Below, in pieces: positions 16,648-26,256 of a DNA stretch of 48,385 nt (position 1 is its first letter; every line of letters starts with the position of its first letter). Made by a program: the position numbers and the translations under genes. The DNA comes from UBA1563 sp041667115. GTDB lineage: Bacteria; Bacteroidota; Ignavibacteria; Ignavibacteriales; Ignavibacteriaceae. Location: assembly GCA_041667115.1 (NCBI GenBank), contig JBAYFO010000027.1:1-48385 (forward strand). The letters are read 5' to 3'. Below the pieces are notes generated by a model. It was given only the letters and a program-made list of their open reading frames with translations, made no database searches and was not told the origin of the DNA.

Positions 16648-17858
16648 GTTGCCGCTACAGGATCCTTTACTTTGATAAGGATTAACAAGCCGATTAGAAA
16701 AAAAAAAGCGATTGAACTTATAGCGAAACGTTGATTCCCGGTGATATAACTTATATATCCAAAAACCAACGGACCAAGAATTGCGGAACTTTTTCCGAAG
16801 AAAGAATAAAATCCGAAAAGTTCCGTCTTCTTTTCATCCGGTGTAAGTTTAGACATCAACGACCGGCTTGTTGATTGGCTGGAGCCCATTGCGATTCCCG
16901 CCAATAGTCCAACCACATAAAACATTTCTTTCTGCTGAGTATAATAGGCTAGCAAAATCGTCATCAGCCAGATAACTAAACTTATCATGATGGTTTTTTT
17001 CTGTCCAATAGAATCAGCTACGATCCCCAAAACAACAGAGCCGAGAATCGCGGTTGTTTGAACGGTAATGAAAAAGATAAGTAACTCAATATTTGAAAAA
17101 TGAAGTGTGGTGCTTGCGTAATTCCCCGAAAAGAAGATTACCGTATTTACTCCTTCAATATAGAAAAAATATGAGAGGAGAAAGAGAGACAAATTTTTAT
17201 AATTTTTAATATGTTTTAAAGTCCAAAAAACCCTATTAAATCCAATGCGTAAATAGGATTTCGGAACCTCAACTACTTTGCGGTTATCGTGTAATTTCAA
17301 GAATAAAGGAAGTGAAAAGATCAGAAAGAAAACCGCGGCAATCAAAAACGTAATTTTAATTTGACCCGATTGAATAAACGGATAAACAAGCGCCAGGCAA
17401 ACAAGTGAACCGAGATACCCCATCCCAAAACCATATCCGCTTACTCTACCGTAATTTTTCGGTATTGTTATTTCAGGTAGAAAGGCATCATAAAAAACCA
17501 GCCCGGCTTCAAACCCAACGTTAGCTATTATAAAAAGAATTAACCCGGAGAGGACATTTCCCTTTTCAACAAAAATTAAGAGCGCTGTTGCAATAATACA
17601 TTGCAGCGTGAAAAAAAGGAGAAATCTTTTCTTACCGGCGGAATAATCGGCTATTGCCCCAAGTACCGGAGAAATAATCGCTGTTATCAACATTGCGATA
17701 CTCGTACCTAAGCTCCAGTATAAATCACCTATCGGTTTCCCTTCGCTCACCGTTTGCTTAAAATAAACCGCGTAGAGAAACGTAACTATGATGATAGAAT
17801 AGGAAGTATTTGCAAAATCGAATAACGTCCAAACAAAAATTTTTAACTTGGAACTCAT
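16644..17858 (-). CDS. MFS transporter, UMF1/Atg22-like family
   Basis: This 404-residue integral membrane protein has about 12 hydrophobic helices. The N-terminal 'FVWTLFDFANTSYSIIIVTF' is the hallmark of the UMF1 (unknown major facilitator 1, Atg22-like) family, and 'GIAMGSSQSTSRSLMSKLTP' with 'ELFGFYSFFGKSSAILGPL' is the conserved second-half motif. The fungal Atg22 relatives export amino acids from vacuoles, but bacterial substrates are undefined. Its ATG overlaps the nusB stop by 4 bases, so translation is likely coupled. It is the last gene of the long minus-strand block. Confidence 0.85.
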   Translation of the reverse strand: MSSKLKIFVWTLFDFANTSYSIIIVTFLYAVYFKQTVSEGKPIGDLYWSLGTSIAMLITAIISPVLGAIADYSAGKKRFLLFFTLQCIIATALLIFVEKGNVLSGLILFIIANVGFEAGLVFYDAFLPEITIPKNYGRVSGYGFGMGYLGSLVCLALVYPFIQSGQIKITFLIAAVFFLIFSLPLFLKLHDNRKVVEVPKSYLRIGFNRVFWTLKHIKNYKNLSLFLLSYFFYIEGVNTVIFFSGNYASTTLHFSNIELLIFFITVQTTAILGSVVLGIVADSIGQKKTIMISLVIWLMTILLAYYTQQKEMFYVVGLLAGIAMGSSQSTSRSLMSKLTPDEKKTELFGFYSFFGKSSAILGPLVFGYISYITGNQRFAISSIAFFFLIGLLILIKVKDPVAAT

Positions 17859-18340
17859 TGAGGTGGTTGAGGCTTCGCAGGAGTTTCGTCAAGTAATCCC
17901 CTTCCGGTTTTATTTAATTTACCCGATTTTTTTAAATCGCTTAGAAAGCCATCAAGTATGCCGTTAATAAATTTTCCACTGGAAGCAGTACTGAAATTTT
18001 TTGCTATTTCTATTGCTTCGTTGATCGAAACTTTCGGAGGAATATCAGGCAGATAAGCAAGTTCACACATCCCCATCCGCATAAGGATTCTATCAATCAT
18101 CGCAATTCGTTCAATTTCCCAATTGTTCACCCGTTTTTTAATTTCTTCATCAAGTTCGCTCTGATGAATGATAACAGAACGAAGAATCTGTTCGGCAAAT
18201 TCTCTGTCTTCCGGAAGTTCAATATTGGAAAGAATTCCATTTTTTGTTGTTTCAAGATTTTCATTATTCATTTCGTATGCATACAAGATCTGCATTACTT
18301 TTTCACGTAAAATCCGACGTATAAATTTTTTCTGCACCAT
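17855..18340 (-). CDS. nusB: Transcription antitermination factor NusB
   Basis: The product (161 residues from ATG 18340) matches NusB throughout: 'RRILREKVMQILYAYEM' at the N-terminus, 'IERIAMIDRILMRMGMCEL' in the middle and 'SINEAIEIAKNFSTASSGKFINGILD' at the C-terminus. NusB binds boxA RNA together with NusE (S10) and supports antitermination during rRNA synthesis. An in-frame start at 18373 would add 11 residues overlapping the previous gene; 18340 gives the usual 'M-x-x-K-x-x-R-R-x-x-R' opening. The C-terminal 20 residues after the domain are a Lys/Pro-rich extension. Confidence 0.9.
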   Translation of the reverse strand: MVQKKFIRRILREKVMQILYAYEMNNENLETTKNGILSNIELPEDREFAEQILRSVIIHQSELDEEIKKRVNNWEIERIAMIDRILMRMGMCELAYLPDIPPKVSINEAIEIAKNFSTASSGKFINGILDGFLSDLKKSGKLNKTGRGLLDETPAKPQPPQ

Positions 18341-18354
18341 AGGTTTTATCTTTT

Positions 18355-19389
18355 CTAAATTGCAAAGAACCAAAAATTAATTAAAGCTATACCTTCTCTC
18401 AGTTTGTAATATACTAAACTTTTAGAATTTAAGGTAACATTTGAACCGCTCAGTTTTACTTTAATGTTGTAAAACTTACTTATCTCATTTATTCTTTTTA
18501 GGTGAAAGCGGTCGGAGATAATGACCACATTTTTCATCTTCTTTTCACCGATCAAATCATTTTTTATAAAACGGATCTGCTCTGTTGTAGAAGCTGTTTT
18601 CTTTTCCATCCAAACATCTTTTGGATCCACCGAAAATTTCATCAAATAATTGAAAGCTACTTCCGCTTCAGACAATTCACCCGGAGCGTTTCCGCCGGTG
18701 AGTTGGATCTTTGCGATTTTCTTTTTCGCATATAATTCTCTTGCTTTATTTAGCCGCTCCATTAATATGGTACTCGGCACGTTGTTCGACCAAACTGCGG
18801 CTCCAAGAACCACCCCAACGTCACCTGCCGGTTCATTCTTTTCTTCCACAGGAAAGGTCCCAAACGTGTAAAGAAAAACAAATCCATAAAGAAAAATTGT
18901 TATAAAAATACTATTAAGCAGTGTTCTTAAAAAAAGTAACGAGTTAGACCTAAAAATTAAGAGCCAGCAATAACTAATCAGGCTAAACTGAATGAACTGC
19001 GAACTAAAAAATAAAAACCATAAAACAATCTTCGCAATAGGAAAACCAAAAAGATATCCGACAGGAAGATGAATTTCAAGTACAACAACCAGACCAGCCA
19101 ACAATAATAAAACCGACTGTAATGACATCACCCTAACAAAGAGGCTGCTTTTTCCAAAAAATCCTCCCTTATCTCTAAAAGCAAGAACAATCAATTCGAT
19201 CAATAAAACTGCCGCAAAAATAAGATTGAGAACATTTCCCGGAAAGCTAAGTTTAAAATCAGTTAAGGAAAGTTCCTGATTTCTATATTTTATTCCATAT
19301 AGCAAAAACAAATTGAAGAGAGGAAGAAGAAAAAGTGCAATCTTCATTACCGAAATCGATGAAGTCTGTTTCTTTCTTCTTACCGGCAT
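18355..19389 (-). CDS. YdcF/SanA/ElyC family (DUF218) membrane protein
   Basis: The 344-residue product has several N-terminal membrane helices (up to about residue 175) followed by a DUF218 domain: 'DVGVVLGAAVWSNNVPS' (about 187-203), 'IAKIQLTGGNAPGELSEAEV', 'MEKKTASTTEQI' and 'VVIISDRFHLKR'. The family includes E. coli SanA and ElyC, linked to envelope integrity and peptidoglycan or lipid carrier metabolism; the biochemical activity is not settled. It lies 14 bases before the chosen nusB start and 49 bases after the VanZ-like gene, so it is probably part of the same transcript. Confidence 0.8.
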   Translation of the reverse strand: MPVRRKKQTSSISVMKIALFLLPLFNLFLLYGIKYRNQELSLTDFKLSFPGNVLNLIFAAVLLIELIVLAFRDKGGFFGKSSLFVRVMSLQSVLLLLAGLVVVLEIHLPVGYLFGFPIAKIVLWFLFFSSQFIQFSLISYCWLLIFRSNSLLFLRTLLNSIFITIFLYGFVFLYTFGTFPVEEKNEPAGDVGVVLGAAVWSNNVPSTILMERLNKARELYAKKKIAKIQLTGGNAPGELSEAEVAFNYLMKFSVDPKDVWMEKKTASTTEQIRFIKNDLIGEKKMKNVVIISDRFHLKRINEISKFYNIKVKLSGSNVTLNSKSLVYYKLREGIALINFWFFAI

Positions 19390-19438
19390 AAATAAAAGTT
19401 ATCCATAATTTGTTTTTTTGTGTGAAAAATTAGTTTAC

Positions 19439-19864
19439 TTAACTCTCTAAACTTGTTTTTTGTCCGACTTTGACGGATTGAAAATATTTTTTAACAAGGA
19501 AATAAATTACTCCCGCGGCAAATGCACCGGTTACATCGGCTGTCCAATCATAAAAATCACAAAACCTGCCGGGGATAAAATATTGATGCACTTCGTCAAT
19601 CATACCGTAGAAGGCTACAATCAATAAAGCCACAAGAATTGGAAATTTTTTAAACATTTTATTTTTATTTTGGAAAAATAATGTGTTGCTTAATAAAAAA
19701 GTCAACAAAAAATATCCGAGGAAATGTTCTATCTTATCACTGACACCGGTTTTTGGTAATTGTTGTGCCGGTAGCGTTGTTGCCACAAAAAGAATAATCC
19801 AATACAAGACCAGTGGGGCAAACACGGTTACAAGTTTATTTTTTTCAAAAAAGTTATAGAGCAT
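19439..19864 (-). CDS. VanZ-like family membrane protein
   Basis: The 141-residue protein has about four membrane helices and the VanZ-like signature: 'SDKIEHFLGYFLLTFLL' (about 42-58), with the conserved K-x-x-H-x-x-x-Y, and 'IDEVHQYFIPGRFCDFYDW' (about 89-107) with the conserved D-E-x-x-Q and R-x-x-x-x-x-D-W. VanZ in enterococci lowers teicoplanin sensitivity by an unknown route; short homologues are common and uncharacterised. Its start overlaps the 3' end of nnr by 11 bases, which indicates co-translation. Confidence 0.85.
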   Translation of the reverse strand: MLYNFFEKNKLVTVFAPLVLYWIILFVATTLPAQQLPKTGVSDKIEHFLGYFLLTFLLSNTLFFQNKNKMFKKFPILVALLIVAFYGMIDEVHQYFIPGRFCDFYDWTADVTGAFAAGVIYFLVKKYFQSVKVGQKTSLES

Positions 19865-21416
19865 TATTAAGTTCTTTCAAAGTAAAAGGAATTTGATCCG
19901 CGACTTCACTTGCAGTAAATCCGTACGCAGATTTTTTATGTTTTAACTGGTCGGCTGCCAATCCATGAATATAAACTGCACTTAAAACAGCGTGCTGTAC
20001 ATTATTAATTTGAGCAAGAAAACTTGCAATCATTCCGGTTAACACATCGCCGCTCCCAAATTTAGCAAGCCCCGGATTTCCAGTTGGATTTATGAAGGCA
20101 AATCCATCGGCAGAAAATACAATCGTTCTTGGACCTTTAAGAACCAATGTTGATTTTGTTTCATTCACAAACTCTTTGCCGTAAAAAAGCAAATCTTTTT
20201 CAACTAACTTACTATCAACATCTATCAAAGATGAAAATTCTCCGAGATGCGGTGTAACCACAACATTCTTTAATTTATAATTTCGATACTCTTTATTACG
20301 TAAAGCAAAAAGTGCGTCGGCATCAACGACAATTTTTTTATTCGGATGTTTCTGTAAAAGAACACGAACAAAATCCATAGTTTCTTCATGTCTGCCAAGA
20401 CCGGGACCAATAGCAATTACATCCGACCAGGTTAACTTTTCTTTTAGCGAAGAATAAAATTCTGATGAAAGATACTCTGTGTTTTTCTCACCATAAAATT
20501 GAATTACGGATTCCGGACGTTTTTGCAGCAATATTTTTTGTAATGAATCCGGAATAGCGAGAATAACAGCACCGGCACCGGATTTGAATGCAGCACTCGA
20601 TGAAAGCACTGCGGCACCGCTATATTCTTTTGATCCTGCAAAAAGTAAAACTTTCCCGGCTGAGTACTTATTTAAATTTTTTCTTTTTGAAGGAATGATC
20701 GTTTTTACGTCGTTTCCTTCCACTAAAAAATCTTCCGAAGTTTCCTCTTCAAAATATTTATCGCCGACACCTATTTCACCTTTTTTGATAACGCCGGAAG
20801 AGGCGTATCCATCTCCAAAGAAAAGTCCCCGTTTTAATGCACCGAGAGTAATTGTCAGGTCGGCTTTAAAGATTGTTGCTCCATAACCGGTATCGGCGTT
20901 TAATCCTGTCGGAACATCAACTGCAATTTTTTTATTTGAAAAGGTATTAATTTTTACGACAATTTCTTTTAGTACTCCTTTCAAATCTCCCTGCGAACCG
21001 CTTCCTAATAACGCATCAATGATTACGTCAAAAGACCAGAGAATATTTATATCTCCAACTTTTGTGATCTTCTTAATAAAAATATTTTTATATAGCAGCG
21101 CGGATGAAAGGAGAAGTTCGTAATTTTTTTTTGCGTCGGCAGACAATTCTTTTTTCTCCGAAAGATGAAGAACCACCACTTTGTGACCGGCAAAAGCAAT
21201 TTTTCTAGCAAGAGCAAAACCATCGCCGCCATTATTTCCTTTACCGCATAAAATTCCCACGGTCGTTGGAACAGAATCTAGAAATCCTTTTTCGGAAATG
21301 ATGTTGAAGAGACTTGAGGCGGCATTTTCCATTAAAAGAAGCGACGGGAAATTGAGTTGTTCGATAGCAAACCTATCGACTGCTCTAACTTGATTATTTG
21401 TAAATAACGGAATCAT
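19854..21416 (-). CDS. nnr: Bifunctional NAD(P)H-hydrate epimerase / ADP-dependent NAD(P)H-hydrate dehydratase
   Basis: This 520-residue fusion repairs damaged (hydrated) NADH and NADPH. The N-terminal YjeF_N epimerase domain (about 1-215) has 'GILCGKGNNGGDGFALAR' (54-71) and 'IDALLGSGSQGDLKG'. The C-terminal ribokinase-like dehydratase (about 225-515) has 'GPGLGR', 'VVDADALFAL', 'VVTPHLGEFSSL' and the catalytic/ADP loop 'GNPGLAKFGSGDVLTGMIAS'. Length and order match the usual bacterial fusion. It begins 98 bases after nuoN; the spacer contains a 14-bp tandem pair (21484-21511) and no clear terminator, so read-through from the nuo genes is possible. Confidence 0.95.
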   Translation of the reverse strand: MIPLFTNNQVRAVDRFAIEQLNFPSLLLMENAASSLFNIISEKGFLDSVPTTVGILCGKGNNGGDGFALARKIAFAGHKVVVLHLSEKKELSADAKKNYELLLSSALLYKNIFIKKITKVGDINILWSFDVIIDALLGSGSQGDLKGVLKEIVVKINTFSNKKIAVDVPTGLNADTGYGATIFKADLTITLGALKRGLFFGDGYASSGVIKKGEIGVGDKYFEEETSEDFLVEGNDVKTIIPSKRKNLNKYSAGKVLLFAGSKEYSGAAVLSSSAAFKSGAGAVILAIPDSLQKILLQKRPESVIQFYGEKNTEYLSSEFYSSLKEKLTWSDVIAIGPGLGRHEETMDFVRVLLQKHPNKKIVVDADALFALRNKEYRNYKLKNVVVTPHLGEFSSLIDVDSKLVEKDLLFYGKEFVNETKSTLVLKGPRTIVFSADGFAFINPTGNPGLAKFGSGDVLTGMIASFLAQINNVQHAVLSAVYIHGLAADQLKHKKSAYGFTASEVADQIPFTLKELNNAL

Positions 21417-21483
21417 AACATTTCTTTTAAGTTGCCAGTAATCAGTTTTCTGTTGCTCGTATTAGAAACAAATACTTTCAACC

Positions 21484-21511
21484 GACCGATGATTAATGAC
21501 CGATGACTAAT
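21484..21511. repeat. 14-bp tandem pair GACCGATGA[T/C]TAAT
   Basis: Two adjacent copies with one mismatch lie just after the nuoN stop. The significance is unknown. Confidence 0.5.
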
Positions 21512-21514
21512 AAA

Positions 21515-22933
21515 TTAACCAACAAAAAAACTAATAAGCTGAATAATTGAGTTTGGGAAAAGCCCCATAACTATCACCAACAAAGCTGAAATGAAAATTC
21601 CGAGTAACGCTTGATATGAGGGTTCAACCTCTATCGGTGCATCCGTTGATTTGAAATACATTACAACAACAACACGCAAATAAAAATAAGCACTAATTGC
21701 ACTGGAGATTACACCGATGATTGCAAGCCATGTTAAGTTTGCTTCAATTGCAGAAACAAAAACAAAATATTTACCGAAGAATCCAGCAAATGGCGGAATG
21801 CCCGCAAGTGCAAACATGAAAATTGTAAGCAGTGCGGCAAGCATCGGATACTTTGCTGCCAACCCGGTATAACTTTGTAAATCAACGTGTGAATTATCTT
21901 TCGCTTCAATCATTGAAATAATCCCAAACGCGCCTAAATTCATAAATGTATATGCGGCAAGATAAAATACAATACCGGTAACACCATCTTGATTAGCGGA
22001 GGCTAAGCCGATAATCATATAGCCTGCATGAGCAATTGAGGAATAGGCTAACATTCTTTTTAAATCGGTTTGAGAGATGGCGACAATAGCACCGTAAAGC
22101 ATGGTTATTGCCGCAAGCACGGATAACAATGTTGAGAAAATATTTTTTTCAAGATTTCCGATCACTGGGATTAACACAAAGATCAAAGCACTAAAAGCCG
22201 CAGCCTTTCCACCGGTAGACATCAATGCTGTAACCGTGGTAGGCGCTCCCTGGTAAACATCGGGAACCCACATGTGAAATGGAACAGCCGCAATCTTAAA
22301 TGAAAATCCGATAACGAAAAGAAGAAGCCCGACTAAAAATACGATACTCGGTTTGCCTTGCATTAAATAGACAGAAAATGCTGGTATAGACAAAGAACCA
22401 ACCGAACCATAAATTAACGCCATTCCATAAACAACAAATCCGCTTGCAAAAGCGCCAAGTAAAAAATATTTTAAAGCTGCTTCATTTGAAGAGGATCTTT
22501 TTCTGTTAAAACCGGTGAGGATATAAAAACAGACCGACATTTGCTCAAGTCCGATAAAAACCATTACCAAATCTTTTGCACTGGCGAGAAACATCATGCC
22601 AAGCACAGCCGACATCATCAAAATATAAAATTCACCATAATAGATCCCGACTTTTTTTATGTGATCGATCGAGAGCAATACTACAATGGCAGCACCAAAA
22701 TTGAAAATAAAATAGAAGAGATGCGTAAGTCCTCCGACCGCAAGCATCGAATGAAATACTATTCCCTCCTGGTAAGCAGTAAGGAGTGAATAGTATGCTG
22801 TTCCAACGAAGAGCGCAATCGAAAGCCAGGGGAGAATAATTTCACTCTTTTCGTAAAACATTTCAACGATAAGCGAAAGTAAAATACCACCGCTAATAAT
22901 TAGCAGCGGGGTGATCATAAAAATTTCATTCAT
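21515..22933 (-). CDS. nuoN: NADH-quinone oxidoreductase subunit N
   Basis: The 472-residue antiporter-like membrane subunit of complex I has about 14 helices. The proton-channel residues are present: Glu130 in 'MVFIGLEQMSVCFYIL' and Lys213 in 'IGFSFKIAAVPFHMWVPD', equivalent to Glu133 and Lys217 of E. coli NuoN, and 'YQGAPTTVTALMSTGGKAA' carries the helix-8 lysine. It pumps protons as complex I passes electrons from NADH to quinone. It is the last nuo gene here and is separated from nuoM by two non-nuo genes. Confidence 0.97.
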   Translation of the reverse strand: MNEIFMITPLLIISGGILLSLIVEMFYEKSEIILPWLSIALFVGTAYYSLLTAYQEGIVFHSMLAVGGLTHLFYFIFNFGAAIVVLLSIDHIKKVGIYYGEFYILMMSAVLGMMFLASAKDLVMVFIGLEQMSVCFYILTGFNRKRSSSNEAALKYFLLGAFASGFVVYGMALIYGSVGSLSIPAFSVYLMQGKPSIVFLVGLLLFVIGFSFKIAAVPFHMWVPDVYQGAPTTVTALMSTGGKAAAFSALIFVLIPVIGNLEKNIFSTLLSVLAAITMLYGAIVAISQTDLKRMLAYSSIAHAGYMIIGLASANQDGVTGIVFYLAAYTFMNLGAFGIISMIEAKDNSHVDLQSYTGLAAKYPMLAALLTIFMFALAGIPPFAGFFGKYFVFVSAIEANLTWLAIIGVISSAISAYFYLRVVVVMYFKSTDAPIEVEPSYQALLGIFISALLVIVMGLFPNSIIQLISFFVG

Positions 22934-22947
22934 AGGTTATCTTATTT

Positions 22948-23313
22948 TCATTCAATAAATAAAATGTCTGCGTCAGTTTCTTCAATGGTTATTTTATGCT
23001 TCTCAGCAAGGTACAGTGCTATTTTCCGGTGATTGTTCCAATCGAAAATATTTTTTCCTTCTTCAACTAGAACCATTTTAATTGCTTCATATTTTGAAAG
23101 TGAGTCTGAAAGTCCTTTATATTCAAGGAAATATAAATCTAAAAACTCTTCATGCTCAACAAGTTGAATGCCTTTAGAACTTCTGGAAAAATCAGTAATG
23201 ATGTCGCTTTCAACAATAACTTTTAATAATTGCGCTTTAAAAGGAAGAAGAATTCTGTTCCCGTAGCAGAGACCGTTAATTTTATTTTTAATGACTTCAT
23301 CCAATGTATACAT
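22948..23313 (-). CDS. Small acidic protein of unknown function inside the nuo operon
   Basis: This 121-residue soluble protein has no signal peptide or membrane helix and no motif I recognise. The sequence is mixed alpha/beta with an acidic C-terminus ('IEETDADILFIE'). It lies 2 bases after nhaD and 14 bases before nuoN on the same strand, so it is almost certainly co-translated with them. It could be a regulator or assembly factor for the antiporter or complex I, or an unrelated passenger. Confidence 0.7.
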   Translation of the reverse strand: MYTLDEVIKNKINGLCYGNRILLPFKAQLLKVIVESDIITDFSRSSKGIQLVEHEEFLDLYFLEYKGLSDSLSKYEAIKMVLVEEGKNIFDWNNHRKIALYLAEKHKITIEETDADILFIE

Positions 23314-23315
23314 TG

Positions 23316-24719
23316 CTATCCTCTAAAAAATAAAAACCAGATTATTGCAAAAATCGGCAACAAAATCGGTAACGAATATTTTACGATATAGGTGAAAAAG
23401 CTCGGCATTTCAATTCCAGCCCGTTCACTTATCGATTTCACCATAAAATTTGGACCATTGCCAATATACGTCATCGCACCAAAAAACACTGCACCAACCG
23501 AAATTGCCCGCAGATAAACTTCATCAACAGTAACAAAATGTTTTACGTCTGAAGCAAGATTGATATCTAAGCCAAACTTGCCCATTGCCGCACTTAAAAA
23601 ATTCAGATACGTCGGCGCGTTATCCAAAACAGAAGACAAGGCACCGGTTGACCAATAAAAAGTTGTCTGGGTTAAGTAATGGCTATAAACCCGTGACTCA
23701 TAAGCGATCAACTGCAAAGCTGGAATCATTGTTAAAAAGATTCCTATGAACAAGTAAGCAACTTCTTTAATCGGTTCAAAATCAAATTCATTCGCTTTAA
23801 GAATTTCCAAATCGGCAGTTTTAAATGACGCTACCGCTACCGAAAACATTATGATTTCCCGGATACCGAATGGAAGGGGACTTAAACTCGGAACCCAATG
23901 CATTACTTTCGGATCTATAAAAACAGCAATGATGATGATTAAAAAGTAGATCAAATTTTTCGAACCTTTTAATTCAACTAAATACTTTCCTTTTTCATTC
24001 ACTGTCTCAGCTTTCTTTTTGTTTGAAATGTCGAACAAAAAGAAAATTAAAAGTGCAATCAGAATTCCGATGCTCCAAATGCCAAAGACATTTTCAATTA
24101 CCCAGAAGAACGGAACTCCGCGCAGAAACCCTAAAAACAACGGAGGATCACCAATTGGAGTTAAAGCACCGCCAATATTGCTCACAATAAAAATAAAAAA
24201 GATGATCAGATACGGCTTCATCCTTTCCCGGTTCATTTTAATGAAGGGACGAATGAGCAGCATCGATGCACCTGTTGTGCCTATTAAATTTGAAATCACC
24301 GCTCCAAACAAAAGGAACAAAACATTTGAAATAGGTGCAGCTTTAAAATTCACTTTAATTAGGATGCTTCCGCTTGCAATAAAAAGCGAAGTGAGTAAAG
24401 CAATAAACGAAATATATTCTGTAACGGAATGCTCAACACTTTTAAAGTCATTTAAAAATGCGATATAATAACTCACTACAACCAATCCGAGAAGGATAGA
24501 AATTTTATGATAATTTCTTTCCCAAAAATGTTTGTAAATAATTGGACCGGTTGCTATAAGCAAAAGTAAAACAAGAAACGGTAAAACCATTAATGGATGC
24601 GGCATCTGACTCACATGTCCCGTACTGGTCACCAACGAATCCGCTACCGGTTTCGCATCCGAAGCAAATATATTTTTACTGACAAAGAACAACAGTACTA
24701 TAAAAAACTTTTTAAACAT
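23316..24719 (-). CDS. nhaD: Na+/H+ antiporter, NhaD type
   Basis: The 467-residue polytopic protein belongs to the ion transporter superfamily as an NhaD-type antiporter. A hydrophobic leader (1-19) precedes about 12 helices. Conserved pieces include 'FGAVISNLIGTTGASMLLIRPF' (about 138-159), 'IFIVSNIGGALTPIGDPPLFLGFL' (about 176-199) and 'GALSSVLDNAPTYLNFLSA' (about 359-377), in which the G-D-P-P and D-N-A-P loops are typical of the family. It exchanges sodium for protons. It sits between nuoM (5 bases) and the small unknown gene, so its expression is tied to complex I. A similar arrangement is known from Rhodothermus marinus complex I genes. Confidence 0.92.
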   Translation of the reverse strand: MFKKFFIVLLFFVSKNIFASDAKPVADSLVTSTGHVSQMPHPLMVLPFLVLLLLIATGPIIYKHFWERNYHKISILLGLVVVSYYIAFLNDFKSVEHSVTEYISFIALLTSLFIASGSILIKVNFKAAPISNVLFLLFGAVISNLIGTTGASMLLIRPFIKMNRERMKPYLIIFFIFIVSNIGGALTPIGDPPLFLGFLRGVPFFWVIENVFGIWSIGILIALLIFFLFDISNKKKAETVNEKGKYLVELKGSKNLIYFLIIIIAVFIDPKVMHWVPSLSPLPFGIREIIMFSVAVASFKTADLEILKANEFDFEPIKEVAYLFIGIFLTMIPALQLIAYESRVYSHYLTQTTFYWSTGALSSVLDNAPTYLNFLSAAMGKFGLDINLASDVKHFVTVDEVYLRAISVGAVFFGAMTYIGNGPNFMVKSISERAGIEMPSFFTYIVKYSLPILLPIFAIIWFLFFRG

Positions 24720-24724
24720 TACTT

Positions 24725-26254
24725 TTATTTAAGTAAAATTGATGAAGAAGCAGTTGTCACCTGGTGTATAATTGATGCTGAAACTGCGTCGGTCAATTTT
24801 AAGAAAGTCCCGGGATAAATTCCTATCCAGACAATGAATATAAAAATTGGAATGAGAACAATCATTTCTCTTGCATTCAAATCGGTTAGATGCTCTAATT
24901 TTGGTGTAGCGTGATATTCACCAAACACAACACGCTGATACATCCACAACATATAAACTGCGGCAAAAATAACTCCGCTTGCTGCAAACGCTGTAAACCA
25001 CCAACTATTAAGTACACCGGATTTAAATGAACCGATAAGAATTAAAAACTCACCGATAAAACCGTTCAACCCCGGCAAACCAATTGAAGAAAGCGAAGCA
25101 ACCATAAACGCTACTGAAAAGAGTGGAACCACTTTTGCAATTCCGCCGTAATCAGCAATTTCACGCGAGTGTGTTCGTTCGTAAACAATTCCAACCAAAA
25201 GGAATAAAGCTCCGGTTGAAAGTCCGTGGTTTACCATTTGAATAATGGCACCCTGCATAGATTGTTGTGTCATCGCGAAAATTCCGAGTACAACAAATCC
25301 TAAGTGCGAGACCGAAGAATACGAGACAAGTTTCTTCATATCTTTTTGAACCATTGCAACCAACGCGCCGTAAATGATTCCAATTACTGCCAGCACTGAA
25401 ATGTAGGGAGCAAAAGCAATTGCTGCCTGCGGAAATAACGGAAGACAAAATCTTATTAAACCGTACGTTCCCATTTTTAGAAGAACTCCGGCAAGAATTA
25501 CAGAGCCTGCTGTCGGCGCTTCAACATGCGCATCCGGTAACCAGGTGTGAAGCGGAAACAAAGGAACTTTTATAGCAAAACTAAAAGCGAATGCAGCAAA
25601 CATCCAAAATTGAATTTGTTTTGCGATTGTTGGACCAACCTGATAGAGATCAAGTAAATTTGTTGAGAAAACTCCCAGCGGTCCGGAGGCGTAAACAGCC
25701 AGCCAGATGATCGCCACAAGCATTAATAAACTTCCGAACATCGTATAGATAAAAAATTTAACGGAAGCATAAATCCGTTTCGGCCCGCCCCAAATCCCGA
25801 TAATAAAATACATCGGAATAAGCATCGCTTCCCAAAAAATGTAGAACAAAAATAAATCTAACGAAACAAAAACTCCCAGCATTCCAACTTCAAGCATTAA
25901 CATGAAGAAAGTAAACTCCTTAACATTTTTTTGAATGCCCTTCCAGCTTGAAAGCAAAGTAAGTGGAGTCAAAAATGTTGTAAGCAGAACGAGGACAAGC
26001 GATAAACCATCGATTCCGACAAAGTAAGAAACATTGAGCTTCTCAACCCAAATAAATTTTTGTGTGAACTGAAAGCCCGCATTCGCCGGATCAAACTTGA
26101 AGTAAACTATGAGAGATAAAACAAATGCGGCTAAGGAGACTATCAATCCGAAAACACGAATTGAACTTTCTTTTCCTTTAGGAAATAAAAGCAATAGCAA
26201 TGCACCTGCTAACGGTATAAAAAGTAAATAGGTGATCAACAAATTATTTTCCAT
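24725..26254 (-). CDS. nuoM: NADH-quinone oxidoreductase subunit M
   Basis: The 509-residue subunit has the antiporter-like fold of NuoM. Glu142 ('FYIFWEAMLIPMYF') and Lys229 ('FAIKVPLFPLHTWLPDAH') match the proton-channel pair Glu144/Lys234 of E. coli NuoM, and 'VEAPTAGSVILAGVLLKMG' is the conserved helix-7/8 region. It begins 2 bases after nuoL ends. It forms one of the proton pumps of the complex I membrane arm. Confidence 0.97.
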   Translation of the reverse strand: MENNLLITYLLFIPLAGALLLLLFPKGKESSIRVFGLIVSLAAFVLSLIVYFKFDPANAGFQFTQKFIWVEKLNVSYFVGIDGLSLVLVLLTTFLTPLTLLSSWKGIQKNVKEFTFFMLMLEVGMLGVFVSLDLFLFYIFWEAMLIPMYFIIGIWGGPKRIYASVKFFIYTMFGSLLMLVAIIWLAVYASGPLGVFSTNLLDLYQVGPTIAKQIQFWMFAAFAFSFAIKVPLFPLHTWLPDAHVEAPTAGSVILAGVLLKMGTYGLIRFCLPLFPQAAIAFAPYISVLAVIGIIYGALVAMVQKDMKKLVSYSSVSHLGFVVLGIFAMTQQSMQGAIIQMVNHGLSTGALFLLVGIVYERTHSREIADYGGIAKVVPLFSVAFMVASLSSIGLPGLNGFIGEFLILIGSFKSGVLNSWWFTAFAASGVIFAAVYMLWMYQRVVFGEYHATPKLEHLTDLNAREMIVLIPIFIFIVWIGIYPGTFLKLTDAVSASIIHQVTTASSSILLK

Positions 26255-26256
26255 AG

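Noticed and set aside
24019..24468. 149-codon ORF opposite nhaD
   Set aside because: It is antisense to a clearly conserved membrane protein and has no homology or start signal.
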